From: Planctomycetota bacterium
GTDB lineage: Bacteria; Planctomycetota; Phycisphaerae; SM23-33
Assembly (NCBI GenBank): GCA_009908915.1
Contig: JAAAOJ010000040.1
Location: 1 to 51,812 of the forward strand
Direction of reading: 5' to 3'
DNA: 51,812 nucleotides
Positions 33,380 through 42,211 of this stretch are shown here, in pieces. The notes under the pieces were generated by a model, which was not told the DNA's origin, made no database searches, and saw nothing but the letters and a program-made list of their open reading frames with translations. Numbering within the stretch: the first letter of the stretch is position 1; every line of letters begins with the position of its first letter. A program made the translations under genes and the position numbers.

Positions 33380-35074
33380 ATGGCAGAAAAAGCCGACATT
33401 GGAACACTCGCGGCCGAAGAACGAAACGCTCAGGCCGCGCGCAAGGCACGCCTGTTCTGCTGCGGGTCAACCGGTTGCCTGTCCTCCGGGGGCGGAGCCA
33501 TCGCCAACGCGCTGACCGAAGCCCTCGCGGGCCACGGCCTGGCCGATGCGGTCGACGTCGTGCCGACCGGCTGTATGGGCCTCTGCAGTCTCGGGCCGCT
33601 CGTCCGCGTCGAAGTGCCCGGCCGGGACCCCGTTCTCTACAAGGAAGTCGACCCGATGATCGCCCGGCTGATCGTCGCCGAGCACGTCGTGCCGGCCGCC
33701 GGTGCGGGCGACGAGGGGTTTGAACTGCCCGCGTTCTTCACCGAACACATCCTGCCGATGGACATTCCGTTCTTCACGAAGCAGACCAAGGTCGTCCTCG
33801 CCGACAGTGGACGGGTCAACCCCGAACGCATCGAGGACTACCTCGCCGCCGATGGCTATCAGGCCCTGCAAAACGTTTTGGCGAACATGACGCCGCAAGC
33901 CGTCATCGAACTCATTGCCGACAGCGGCCTGCGAGGCCGCGGGGGCGGCGGGTTCCCGACCGGGCAGAAGTGGGGTTTCGCGCGACAGGCCGAGCCCGTC
34001 AACGGCGAAAAGTTCATCATCTGCAACGGCGACGAGGGCGACCCCGGCGCCTACATGGACCGCAGCGTCCTGGAAGGCAACCCGCACGCCGTGCTGGAAG
34101 GCATGCTGATCGCCGCCTACGCCACCGGCGCCACCGAAGGCTGGTTCTACATCCGAGCCGAGTATCCGCTGGCGGTCGATCGCGTGGAGAAGGCGATCAA
34201 GCAGGCGCGCCGCAACGGGCTTGTGGGCAAGAACATCCTCGGCAGCGATTTGAACGTCGACTGCCAGATCCGCCTCGGCGCCGGGGCGTTCGTCTGCGGC
34301 GAGGAAACGGCCCTGATCCATTCGATCGAGGGGCAACGCGGCACGCCGCGACCCCGCCCGCCGTACCCTTCGGTGCAGGGCCTTTGGGACCGGCCGAGCG
34401 TGGTCAACAACGTCGAAACGCTGGCCAACGTACCGGCGATCATCCGCAACGGGCCCGAGTGGTTTCATGCCATGGGCACCGAGACGTCCAAGGGCACGAA
34501 GGTCTTCGCGCTGACGGGCAAGGTCGAACACAGCGGCCTGATCGAAGTACCAATGGGCATGCACCTGCGGGAGATCGTTGAGGACATCGGCGGCGGGAAT
34601 CCGGCCGACAAACCGCTCAAGGCCGTTCAAACCGGTGGGCCCAGCGGCGGCGTGATTCCGGTCGACCAACTCGACGTCCCGGTCTGCTACGAGCAGTTGA
34701 CGCAACTGGGCTCGATGATGGGCTCGGGCGGCATGATCGTGATGGACGCCGACGACAGCATGGTGGAAATCGCAAAGTTCTACCTCGGCTTTGCGGTGGA
34801 CGAGTCGTGCGGCAAGTGCGCGCCGTGCCGCATCGGCGGCACGCAGATGCTCGCGCTGCTGCAGAAGGTCACTGACGGGAAGGCGACGCTGGACGACCTG
34901 GACCTCATCCGGCGGCTCTCGCGGGCGATGCAGCAGGCCAGCCTCTGCGGCCTCGGCCAGACGGCCCCCAACCCGGTCATTTCGACGCTTCGGTATTTTG
35001 AAGATGAGTACATGGAAGCAGTGATCGTCTACAGCGACCCGTCCAGCCAGGACTGGACCCCGCGTGGAACGTAA
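33380..35074 (+). CDS. hydB: NAD-linked [FeFe] hydrogenase flavoprotein subunit HydB (NuoF-like)
   Basis: The ATG at 33380 follows AGGAAG and gives 564 residues. An N-terminal thioredoxin-like [2Fe-2S] domain (LFCCGSTGCLSSG and PTGCMGLCSLGP, cysteines about 28, 33, 65, 69) precedes the NuoF core: the NADH/FMN loops LRGRGGGGFPTGQKW (about 184-198) and GAGAFVCGEETALIHS (about 300-315). The [4Fe-4S] ligands are C477, C480, C483 (ESCGKCAPCRIGG) and C523. The protein ends about 40 residues later. HydB of bifurcating hydrogenases usually continues into a two-[4Fe-4S] ferredoxin-like tail, which is missing here with no frameshift visible. NADH oxidation or NAD reduction is expected; bifurcation is uncertain. 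Confidence 0.93.
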   Translation: MAEKADIGTLAAEERNAQAARKARLFCCGSTGCLSSGGGAIANALTEALAGHGLADAVDVVPTGCMGLCSLGPLVRVEVPGRDPVLYKEVDPMIARLIVAEHVVPAAGAGDEGFELPAFFTEHILPMDIPFFTKQTKVVLADSGRVNPERIEDYLAADGYQALQNVLANMTPQAVIELIADSGLRGRGGGGFPTGQKWGFARQAEPVNGEKFIICNGDEGDPGAYMDRSVLEGNPHAVLEGMLIAAYATGATEGWFYIRAEYPLAVDRVEKAIKQARRNGLVGKNILGSDLNVDCQIRLGAGAFVCGEETALIHSIEGQRGTPRPRPPYPSVQGLWDRPSVVNNVETLANVPAIIRNGPEWFHAMGTETSKGTKVFALTGKVEHSGLIEVPMGMHLREIVEDIGGGNPADKPLKAVQTGGPSGGVIPVDQLDVPVCYEQLTQLGSMMGSGGMIVMDADDSMVEIAKFYLGFAVDESCGKCAPCRIGGTQMLALLQKVTDGKATLDDLDLIRRLSRAMQQASLCGLGQTAPNPVISTLRYFEDEYMEAVIVYSDPSSQDWTPRGT

Positions 35075-35087
35075 CACAGGAAGCACG

Positions 35088-36833
35088 ATGGCAAAGGTAA
35101 CGATCAACGGCATCGAGGTGCATGCGGAAGACGGCCAGACGATTCTGGATGCCGCGCGGCTGGCGCAGGTGCGCATACCGACGTTGTGCAAACACCCGGA
35201 CCTGCCGCCGACGGCGAGTTGCGGCGTGTGCGTGGTGAAGATCGCGGGACAACGCGGCATGGTGCGGGCCTGTACGACCCCGGTGCGTGACGGCATGGAG
35301 ATCATCACGCAGGATCCCGAAATCGCCGACGTCCGACGGACGGTCGTCAAGCTGATTCTCTCCAACCATCCCAACGCCTGCCTGACCTGCGGCCGCAACG
35401 GCACGTGCGAGTTGCAGGCGCTGGCCTCGGAATTCGGCATTCGACGGGAGACGTTCCCCAACATCGTCGCCGACCTGCCACGCGACCCTTCCACGGGCGC
35501 AATCGAACTGGAACCCGCCAAGTGCATCAAGTGCGGCCGATGCGTCATGGTCTGCCAAACCAACCAGGATGTCTGGGCGCTGAGCTTCCTGGATCGCGGC
35601 ATCGACACGCGCATTAGCGCCGCCGGCGATATACAACTGGCCGAAAGCCCGTGCATCCGTTGCGGCCAGTGCTCGGCCCATTGCCCCACCGGGGCGATCT
35701 TCGAGTACAGCCAAACCGAGCAGGTCTGGGACATGCTCATGGACCCCGAGGTCCACTGCATCGCCCAGATCGCCCCGGCCGTTCGCGTCAGTATCGGCGA
35801 GGCCTTCGGCTACGACCCCGGCACAAACCTTACCAGCAAGCTGTACGCGGCTCTGCGTCGGCTGGGTTTCGCGGCCATTTTCGACACGAACTTCGGCGCC
35901 GACGTAACGATTATGGAAGAGGCGACGGAGTTCGCCCGACGGCTGGAAAACGGCAAGGGGCCAATGCCGCTGATCACCACCTGCTGCCCGTCGTGGGTGG
36001 ACTTCATGGAGAAGTTCCACAGCGACATGATCCGGTACTTCAGCAGCTGCAAGTCGCCGCACGCGATCCTCGGCACGCTGGCCAAAACGTACTACGCCGA
36101 GCAGGTCGGCCTCGACCGGGACAAGATCCGCATGGTCTCGATCATGCCATGCACGTCCAAGAAGTACGAGATCATCCGCAGCGATGAGATGTTCGCCTCC
36201 GGCAGCCAGGACGTCGACATCGCCATCACGACTCGCGAACTGACGCGAATGATCCAGCAGGCCGGCATTGAGCTGGCGAACCTTCCGGCCGAGCAGGCCG
36301 ACAACCCCCTTGGCGAGTACAGCGGCGCAGGTACGATTTTCGGCACAACCGGCGGCGTCATGGAGGCAGCCCTCCGCAGCGCGTACTACTTCATCAACGG
36401 CAAAGAGCTTGACGACGTCGACTTCAAGCAGGTCCGCGGTCTGGATGGCGTGCGGGAAGCCGAGGTCGATATTGACGGACGGACGATCCGGCTGGCCGTC
36501 GCGCACGGCCTGGCGAATGTCGAGTACGTGCTCAACAACATTCGCGCCACGGCCGAGGCGGGCGACGAACCGGCCTACCATCTCGTGGAAGTGATGGCCT
36601 GCCCGGGCGGGTGCATCGGCGGCGGCGGACAGAGCTGGGGCGTCACCGACGAAATCCGGCAGAAACGCATCGACGGCCTGCACGGCGACGACCTCGCCCA
36701 CACGATCCGGCGCAGCCACCAGAACCCCGCCGTCCAGAGACTCTACGACGACTTCATCGGCAAGCCCATGGGCGACCGGGCCCACCAACTACTCCACACC
36801 AGCTACACCGCCCGGCCTGAATATCGGCGATAG
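35088..36833 (+). CDS. hydA: [FeFe] hydrogenase catalytic subunit HydA
   Basis: The 581-residue product starts at the ATG at 35088 with a CAGGAAG ribosome site. It is M3-type in order: a plant-type [2Fe-2S] (C34, C45, C48, C62), a His-ligated [4Fe-4S] (H94, C98, C101, C107), two [4Fe-4S] (C146/149/152/156 and C189/192/195/199) and then the H-cluster domain. L1 is TTCCPSW (C299, C300; Thr replaces the usual Ser of TSCCP), L2 is MPCTSKKYE (C355) and L3 is EVMACPGGCIGGGGQ (C505, C509). All cluster ligands are present, so it should be a group A enzyme catalysing H2 evolution or uptake in the cytoplasm with HydB and HydC. The maturases HydE, F and G are not in this window. Confidence 0.95.
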   Translation: MAKVTINGIEVHAEDGQTILDAARLAQVRIPTLCKHPDLPPTASCGVCVVKIAGQRGMVRACTTPVRDGMEIITQDPEIADVRRTVVKLILSNHPNACLTCGRNGTCELQALASEFGIRRETFPNIVADLPRDPSTGAIELEPAKCIKCGRCVMVCQTNQDVWALSFLDRGIDTRISAAGDIQLAESPCIRCGQCSAHCPTGAIFEYSQTEQVWDMLMDPEVHCIAQIAPAVRVSIGEAFGYDPGTNLTSKLYAALRRLGFAAIFDTNFGADVTIMEEATEFARRLENGKGPMPLITTCCPSWVDFMEKFHSDMIRYFSSCKSPHAILGTLAKTYYAEQVGLDRDKIRMVSIMPCTSKKYEIIRSDEMFASGSQDVDIAITTRELTRMIQQAGIELANLPAEQADNPLGEYSGAGTIFGTTGGVMEAALRSAYYFINGKELDDVDFKQVRGLDGVREAEVDIDGRTIRLAVAHGLANVEYVLNNIRATAEAGDEPAYHLVEVMACPGGCIGGGGQSWGVTDEIRQKRIDGLHGDDLAHTIRRSHQNPAVQRLYDDFIGKPMGDRAHQLLHTSYTARPEYRR

Positions 36834-36938
36834 CCTCCGGCACCACTCGTCGGACGTCTGCTGATCCTGCGCCAATCGGTCAGGGCTTGCACATCCAGTT
36901 TCTCCTTGGATGGGCCGGTGAGGACTTTGAGCAAGTAA

Positions 36939-37433
36939 TTACCGAACGCGGACCAGGCGGCGAAGGCCTTTCCACTTGTCTCGCTCGGCAAACCATCTCA
37001 CGTCCTCGGTTGCACAGATCGTCCGCCACTCGATACGGCCACGGCCTTTGTTGATCGTGCGGGCCGTCGTGTGCTCGATGCCAAGACAGTCGTCGCGAAG
37101 GCATTCGTCAAAGAGGGTCACCGTCTCGGCGTGCAGACCGCCCCGGTTGCCCTTGAGTTGCAGAACGTAATTGCCACTATTGTCCATGATCGTCTCGGCG
37201 ATCTCCTTTGGGCAGCCCATTGCGTCGATCGTCACCACGGCATGGCTGGTACTTCTTGGACCGGCCGAGAAGATCGATCTTCGTCCCGTCGTCGGCCCCG
37301 CAGATGGTGGCGCAGATGGCATGACGACAATGTCGGTAAGGTTGTGTCGTTCGATTCGATCCATGCGGGAGACTTTCAGGTCAGCGAATGCGCGCAGCAC
37401 ACCGTGCGGTGCGTCAACGTCCATCTCCAGCAC
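36939..37433 (-). pseudogene. Degraded ISAs1-family transposase
   Basis: The N-terminus (VLRAFADLKVSRMDRIERHN) resembles the ISAs1 start. The following AICATICGADDGTKIDLLG stretch continues in another frame, then the sequence jumps to the ISAs1 catalytic-region text VVTIDAMGCPKEIAETI, YVLQLKGNRGGLH and ENTRY-like downstream residues ending at KWKGLRRLVRVR. The order shows a frameshift and an internal deletion of several hundred bases, and the C-terminal part is missing; no terminal inverted repeats were found. It lies directly downstream of hydA and is inactive. About 70 codons of open frame beyond it (36803-36938) overlap the hydA end and look like chance. Confidence 0.75.
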
Positions 37434-37441
37434 TCAGCAGT

Positions 37442-37463
37442 TCGTTTAGAATTCGTTTAGAAA
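37442..37463 (-). repeat. 11-bp perfect tandem repeat beside the transposase remnant
   Basis: TTCGTTTAGAA occurs twice in a row on the plus strand (37442-37452, 37453-37463). The second copy overlaps the 23-bp dispersed repeat, so the extra unit extends that repeat here only. Confidence 0.8.
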
Positions 37464-37478
37464 TGGATCGCGTCGCGA
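37456..37478 (-). repeat. Dispersed 23-bp repeat, copy C
   Basis: On the minus strand it reads CGCGACGCGATCCATTTC plus TAAAC, identical to copy A at 9926. It sits just upstream of the remnant transposase start (37433). Confidence 0.75.
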
Positions 37479-37754
37479 GGCGAGCCACTTTTTCTATGAA
37501 TGGAATGCGGCGTTGCGATAGGCCCACCCATGTGGCGACGACCACGGCCACGCTTTCGCCGATGTCGCCAGGCCGTTGCCGTGTTTGACAACGCGACTGA
37601 CGATACCGGATGTTGAGCCACGTGCGATCCGTGGCATGGCCGTACCATAGCCCCAATCCGTTCCCTTGGACACCTTCGATATGCGAAGACCTGCCGGGAG
37701 CCCAAACCGCACTGGAACGATTGGGTCACCCGCCAATGTCGTTCATTGCGAGAC

Positions 37755-37783
37755 TTGAACAGTCCCGGCCACGGGGATATAAT
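37755..37783 (+). promoter_or_regulatory. Strong sigma-70-like promoter for the propeller gene
   Basis: TTGAAC (37755-37760), a 17-bp spacer and a perfect TATAAT (37778-37783). It points to the propeller gene, with the expected start near 37790 and an ATG with GAAGG upstream at 37854. Confidence 0.65.
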
Positions 37784-37795
37784 CCGCTCATCACG

Positions 37796-37814
37796 TCCGG
37801 AGGCGGTCTCCGGA
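37796..37814 (+). promoter_or_regulatory. Leader hairpin just after the promoter
   Basis: Perfect 7-bp arms TCCGGAG and CTCCGGA around the loop GCGGT, beginning about 12 bases after the -10 box. It would form at the 5' end of the transcript and could stabilise it; no regulatory class is recognised. Confidence 0.4.
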
Positions 37815-38044
37815 AACGAAGCTGGCCTTGCGAAGGGGTCGAAGGTGGTTCTGATGCCAGATTTCGGCGTTGAGAATGACGGAACGAGCAGCCCCTCCCC
37901 CCTGCCCAGCCACCGGCGAACCCGTCCCGCCGCCCCGCGACAGCAGGCCAGAAGAATAGAGTCCAACCGGTCCGCATTGCCGGCTCCCAGGTCGATGCGG
38001 TTGCCGACGAGGCCGGAAATCTGCACGTTCTCAGCAGGGAATAC

Positions 38045-39049
38045 GTGCAGATCTCGCCCGAGGGCGAGGTGCTCGCACGCGAGCAGCCGGGCGGCAAGGC
38101 CATGGACGACGCCCAGGGCAACCTGAGCTTTCCGCCGGCGATCGCGGTGGACGGCCAAGGCGCCGTACATACGTTGACCCGGCACGGCGGCGACATGCGC
38201 AAAGGCCACCAGTTGCGGTATCGCCGCCGCTCCCAGGCCGGCCAGTGGGCGACGCCGATAGACCTCGGCATAGTCGAGCCACGCAACTACACCGTCGCGA
38301 TCGCCGCCCCGGACGGCGGACCCGTATACGCCATGCACGGCAGCCTCACCGGTCAGGACAACGTGTGGGGGCCTGTGGTCGTCTGGGCAATCGACGGCAC
38401 CCGGACCGCCGAGCTCGGCCGGATCAAGGGCTGGTGGCGATGCGACAACGATTGTCGCCTGCGCAGCCACGACAACATGGTCTTCGCCGTCGTGGGCAAG
38501 AACGACCGGTCGGGCACGGTGCGCATCGCCGCCGCACGAGCCGGCGGCAACATCATCCGGCAACTCAAGGCGAACGTCCGGGTTCACAGAGGCGGGAAGG
38601 GTCGCAAGGGCATGCCGGCCCTGGCTATCGACGGGCGCGGGGCGACGCACCTGGTCTACGGGGCGAACCAGACGGTGCAGTACCGGCGCTTCAACCCGTC
38701 CGGCAAGCCGGCGATGCGTCGGGATGGGGCGCTGTTTGAAGATCTCGGCGAATGGCATCTGTCGCTCGGCCTTTCGGAGGTCGCCGTCAGCGCCGACGGC
38801 CGCCACGTCCTTGCCGTGGCCATCCGCAGCGATGGCTCAAAGGACGTCAAGCACGGCGAGGTGCTGTGGCGCCGCAGCGACAATGGCGGCCGAACGTGGA
38901 CGAAGCCCCAACCGATTGACGGCTTGATCACGCACGGAGGCGAGGGCCGGCGCCGACCCCGTCTCGCCTGGCAGAAAGACCGCTTCGCGCTGGTGATCTA
39001 TGACGCCGAGCAGGGGACACTGCGCCTCTTCCACCACGTCATCGACTGA
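38045..39049 (+). CDS. BNR/sialidase-like propeller protein, 5' end probably disrupted
   Basis: The open frame from a GTG at 38045 gives 334 residues with repeated propeller blades and one clear Asp-box, SDNGGRTWTKPQ (about 290). Family-like sequence (VQPVRIAGSQVDAVADEAGN) continues upstream in the same frame to about 37880 with no ATG, GTG or TTG, so the GTG is not the natural start. The ATG at 37854, with a good promoter and ribosome site, is in another frame, and the C-rich run at 37892-37912 lies between the two. A frameshift in that run is the simplest explanation. No signal peptide is visible. Such proteins are common glycan-binding or glycosidase-like propellers; the activity is unknown. 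Confidence 0.6.
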   Translation: MQISPEGEVLAREQPGGKAMDDAQGNLSFPPAIAVDGQGAVHTLTRHGGDMRKGHQLRYRRRSQAGQWATPIDLGIVEPRNYTVAIAAPDGGPVYAMHGSLTGQDNVWGPVVVWAIDGTRTAELGRIKGWWRCDNDCRLRSHDNMVFAVVGKNDRSGTVRIAAARAGGNIIRQLKANVRVHRGGKGRKGMPALAIDGRGATHLVYGANQTVQYRRFNPSGKPAMRRDGALFEDLGEWHLSLGLSEVAVSADGRHVLAVAIRSDGSKDVKHGEVLWRRSDNGGRTWTKPQPIDGLITHGGEGRRRPRLAWQKDRFALVIYDAEQGTLRLFHHVID

Positions 39050-39249
39050 AGCGACCCCGCCGGGGCGCCGCACCGGGCCGCCCCCTACCGTCGATAATCG
39101 AGGCAGGCCACGGCGATGCTCACAGTCACCGACCGGGCCTGAAGGCCGATGAAGCCCGCGTCGTGTATCAGCCCGATGATGCTCGCGCGGTCCATGAAGG
39201 TGTTGACCGATTCGAGCAGGCATCTGTAGGCTCCGGTCCGATCGCCGGC

Positions 39250-40800
39250 TCAGCGTCTGGCCAGCGTCTCGCGGACAACCTGTTCCATGACGTTGCGCGG
39301 AGCCGAGACGTCCCGATCTGCCAACCAGAAGTCGAACTGGGCAACCGCCTGGTTGACGAACATCGCCACCCCGTCGATCGTGCGTCGGCCGGCGTCTTCG
39401 GCAAGCTGCAGAAGTCGGGTGCGAACGGGGTTGTAGATGGTGTCGAAGACGATTCGAGAGGCCGACGGAATGCGGTCCAGGGGCGACTCATCCACGTTGG
39501 GGTGCATACCCACCGACGTGCAGTTAATGAGGATCTCGGCGTCGGTGGTCTCGGCCTCGCCAAGCGAGGCGGCCCGGCAGCCGAACTCGCCGGCCAGCCG
39601 CCGAGCCCGCTCGAGCGTGCGATTGTAGACCGTCACGTCGCAGCCGTAGTAGCTCAGCGCGGCAACCAGCGCCCGGGCCACGCCACCGGCGCCGAGGACG
39701 GCCACGCCGCGCCCGGCCAGGGCGTCGCGCCCGATGGCCATTGCCTCGCACAGGGCGTCCAATGCGCCGGCGTAGTCCGTGTTGCAGCCGGTGGTCCGCC
39801 CGTCGGCGTCGATGCGAATGGTGTTGATCGCCCCGATCTTGCAGGCGAGTTCGTCGCAGTTGCTCTCACCGACCCAGGCGAAGGCGGCTTCCTTGTGCGG
39901 CAGGGTGACCGACAGGCCCCGCACGTCCAGCCACGGCCGTCGGCGAATGGCGCGCAGCAGACGATCGAAATTCCCGGCGCCCGGCTCGACCCGCAGCGGC
40001 AGGTAGACGCCGTCGACGCCGGTGGCGCCGAAGGCGGCGTTGTGAATGGCCGGGCTCATCGAGTGGGCAATCGGACAGCCGATCACGCCGAAAACGTCCG
40101 TCGACGCGCCGATGTGCTCCCAGCGATAGAGGGTCCGCATCTGCCTGATTGTTGTCTGGCCGGGGGCCGACTCCAGGCCGCCTTCCAGGGCGGCGAACGT
40201 ACCCCACGCACCGAGCTTGCGGGCGAGGATGCGACTGGCCACGCCGGCGTCGCCCATAGCCAGGGCGATCGTGGGCTTGGAGCATCGCCGCAGTTCGTCC
40301 AGCACGCGGAGGGCGTCTTCGGGGCCGTTGGCGGTGACGACGACCTTGTTGATCGGCTCGACGGCGGCTTCGAGCTGGTCGACGACGGCCGAGAGATTGT
40401 GCGGGCAACGGTGGAAGTCGTGGTAGCTGAGGATGCGTTGGGCCCGGCAAGCGGGGCGGAACATCGGGTGGGTGTCCAGCTCGATGTCCACGGCAGCGAC
40501 GCGGTCGAATGCGCCCGCCTTCTTCAGGACGACCAGTCGCGGCGACTCGGGCCCGGCGTATCGCCCGCCCTGGCTGGCGGGGCGGCAGGTGGCGACGACG
40601 GGGCAAGGCGGCTCGACGAGCAGGTAGGCCAGTTCGTCGTCGGTCGGCAGGACGTGGCCGTCGCCGGCGAGATAGTCCAGGCGACATTCCACGGCATCGG
40701 CGCCGGCGCTGGCGGCACGGAGCATGTCGGCCCGCATGGCCTCTATCGTGTCGGCCGTCATCGGGCAGATCAGCAAGGTTGTGTGGGCGTCGACTTCCAT
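39250..40800 (-). CDS. aroDE: Bifunctional 3-dehydroquinate dehydratase/shikimate dehydrogenase (AroD-AroE)
   Basis: The start is set at the ATG at 40800 (MEVDAHTTLLICPMTA), where the type I dehydratase begins; upstream codons are Arg-rich and belong to the preceding gene in another frame. The 516-residue product carries the AroD features VECRLDYL, the catalytic His in SYHDFHRCP and the Schiff-base Lys in INKVVVTANGPEDAL, then an AroE domain from about 248: GVIGCPIAHSMSPAIHN, SVTLPHKEA (catalytic Lys), GCNTDYAGAL and the NADP loop GAGGVARAL. It performs two successive shikimate-pathway steps. The fusion is known from Planctomycetota, chlamydiae and plants. The gene follows the DUF4340 gene by 59 bp. 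A 6-bp-arm hairpin lies just before the ATG, with no obvious ribosome site. Confidence 0.93.
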   Translation of the reverse strand: MEVDAHTTLLICPMTADTIEAMRADMLRAASAGADAVECRLDYLAGDGHVLPTDDELAYLLVEPPCPVVATCRPASQGGRYAGPESPRLVVLKKAGAFDRVAAVDIELDTHPMFRPACRAQRILSYHDFHRCPHNLSAVVDQLEAAVEPINKVVVTANGPEDALRVLDELRRCSKPTIALAMGDAGVASRILARKLGAWGTFAALEGGLESAPGQTTIRQMRTLYRWEHIGASTDVFGVIGCPIAHSMSPAIHNAAFGATGVDGVYLPLRVEPGAGNFDRLLRAIRRRPWLDVRGLSVTLPHKEAAFAWVGESNCDELACKIGAINTIRIDADGRTTGCNTDYAGALDALCEAMAIGRDALAGRGVAVLGAGGVARALVAALSYYGCDVTVYNRTLERARRLAGEFGCRAASLGEAETTDAEILINCTSVGMHPNVDESPLDRIPSASRIVFDTIYNPVRTRLLQLAEDAGRRTIDGVAMFVNQAVAQFDFWLADRDVSAPRNVMEQVVRETLARR

Positions 40801-40859
40801 AGAGCGGCCATGATAGCCGCTGAGCGCTCGCCGGGCAATGTTCGCTCGCAGGAGGGACC

Positions 40860-42209
40860 TCAGGGCATCGGCGGGGCCGGGGCAAACGGCGCGGGGGCAT
40901 CCGGGTCGCCCGCGTCCGCCTCGGGGGCGTCCGTCTCGGCGGCCTCCTGCTGTCGCAGCTCGGCGCTCAGCAGGTTCCACAGGTTCTCACTGCGACCGAC
41001 CGTCCAAAGACCGTCGCGCTGAATCCAGGCGATCTCCTCATCGTCCAGTCGGGCCACGTGAAGTGTGACGGTCCGCGGCCCGGCATCGTCGCCGGCCTCG
41101 CCGGTCGGCTCGACCGTCAGTGTCGCGGCAATCTGCTGGGCGGCGTCGCTGAAGCGGCCCGAGAGCGTCTCGCCGACGTAGAGGATCTCCGCGGCGGAAA
41201 GGTCGCCCAGCGTACGGGTCATGCGGGTGATTCCGTCCATGTCGGCGTCGGCCTCGACCGGTGACGTCAGCCGCCAGTAGCCGCCCGCCAGGCGTTTGAG
41301 TTGCACGGTCTCGTCCGGTCGATTGAGCGTCATGGCGGCGATTCGCTCGTCGGGTCCGATCTCGGTGAGTTGCGTCGGCCAGTACGCCTCGGCGCCGGCC
41401 AGCAGCGGTTCGAGCTTGGCCAGCGTCACGAGCGCCGGCGCTGGCGCCTGGGAGCTTCGCACGACATTCCGCGGTTCACCCGGGCTCTTGCCGCCAATGG
41501 TCAGCGTGACGGCCGCGAGCGTCTCGTCCTCCGGCTCCATCGTCAGGGTTGCCATCGGCGAGTCGATCTCGAAGTCGCCAGCGAGGGTCAACCAGTCGTC
41601 CGCCTGAAGGCTCGACGCCTTCCGTAGCAGGTCCTCGACCGCCGCCGTCTCGGCCGGCCCGCTCAGGGGGGCCCGGATCGTCCAGGTCTCGCCGTCGCGG
41701 ACGAGCTTCAGTGTCTTGCCACCGGCCCGCTCGACGGTGATCGCGGCGATCGCCTCGGGGTCGAACTCCAGCAAGTCGTCGCTGCGGACCTCGTCGAGTC
41801 CGGGGTTGAGGCTGTCCAACATGGACTTCGGCAGCAGGAAGACGGTCGGCCGGTCTTTCAGCGTCGCGCAGATACTGTCCTGCCGGACGTTGCCCAGCAG
41901 CAGCGTATGCGTCGTCGGCTCGTCGTCCGTCGCCTCGTCCGTGTCGCTTGCGGCCGGTGCGACGGTGACCGTCACCACGAGCTGGGGCTTATCCAGACCG
42001 TAGTCGCGAAGGTCGTCGGGCGCTTCGGCGAGAACGCGCTGGGCCTGCAGGCCATCGAGCTTCCGCAACAGGCCGGTGACCGTGCGGGTGATGGCCTTGC
42101 CCGCCCCGGGATCGGTGACGGCCCAGCCGTCGTCGCTTGTCTGCACGGTCCACGTGTGTCGGCCCTCGACGCGCAACAGCTTCGCCCGTTCGACGGGGAC
42201 GCTGAGCAT
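40860..42209 (-). CDS. DUF4340 protein, C-terminal part (separated from its N-terminus by a frameshift)
   Basis: This frame begins MLSVPVERAKLLRVEG and covers most of the repeated DUF4340 beta-alpha units (WAVTDPGAGKAITRTVTGLL, VEDLLRKASSLQADDW, YWRLTSPVEADADMDG), ending in an Ala/Pro/Asp-rich tail. It has no signal or membrane anchor of its own. Reading 42258-42210 in the same frame gives NIHSADPTDYRDLTM, which links smoothly to the upstream fragment, so the two are one gene of about 633 codons broken by a one-base deletion near 42251-42258. DUF4340 proteins accompany GldG-type ABC auxiliary proteins, as here. Confidence 0.83.
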   Translation of the reverse strand: MLSVPVERAKLLRVEGRHTWTVQTSDDGWAVTDPGAGKAITRTVTGLLRKLDGLQAQRVLAEAPDDLRDYGLDKPQLVVTVTVAPAASDTDEATDDEPTTHTLLLGNVRQDSICATLKDRPTVFLLPKSMLDSLNPGLDEVRSDDLLEFDPEAIAAITVERAGGKTLKLVRDGETWTIRAPLSGPAETAAVEDLLRKASSLQADDWLTLAGDFEIDSPMATLTMEPEDETLAAVTLTIGGKSPGEPRNVVRSSQAPAPALVTLAKLEPLLAGAEAYWPTQLTEIGPDERIAAMTLNRPDETVQLKRLAGGYWRLTSPVEADADMDGITRMTRTLGDLSAAEILYVGETLSGRFSDAAQQIAATLTVEPTGEAGDDAGPRTVTLHVARLDDEEIAWIQRDGLWTVGRSENLWNLLSAELRQQEAAETDAPEADAGDPDAPAPFAPAPPMP

Positions 42210-42211
42210 CG

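Noticed and set aside
33467..36788. Two very long minus-strand frames (764 and 603 codons) opposite hydB/hydA
   Set aside because: They lie opposite genes with all Fe-S and H-cluster residues and show no recognisable domain.
36803..36991. Open frame with FGNYLLKVLTGPSKEKLDV next to hydA
   Set aside because: It overlaps the hydA 3' end and the transposase remnant, and I recognise no family; probably chance or remnant sequence.
39052..39249. A small gene between the propeller gene and aroDE
   Set aside because: Only short antisense frames without ribosome sites are present; I see nothing to annotate in this 198-bp gap.
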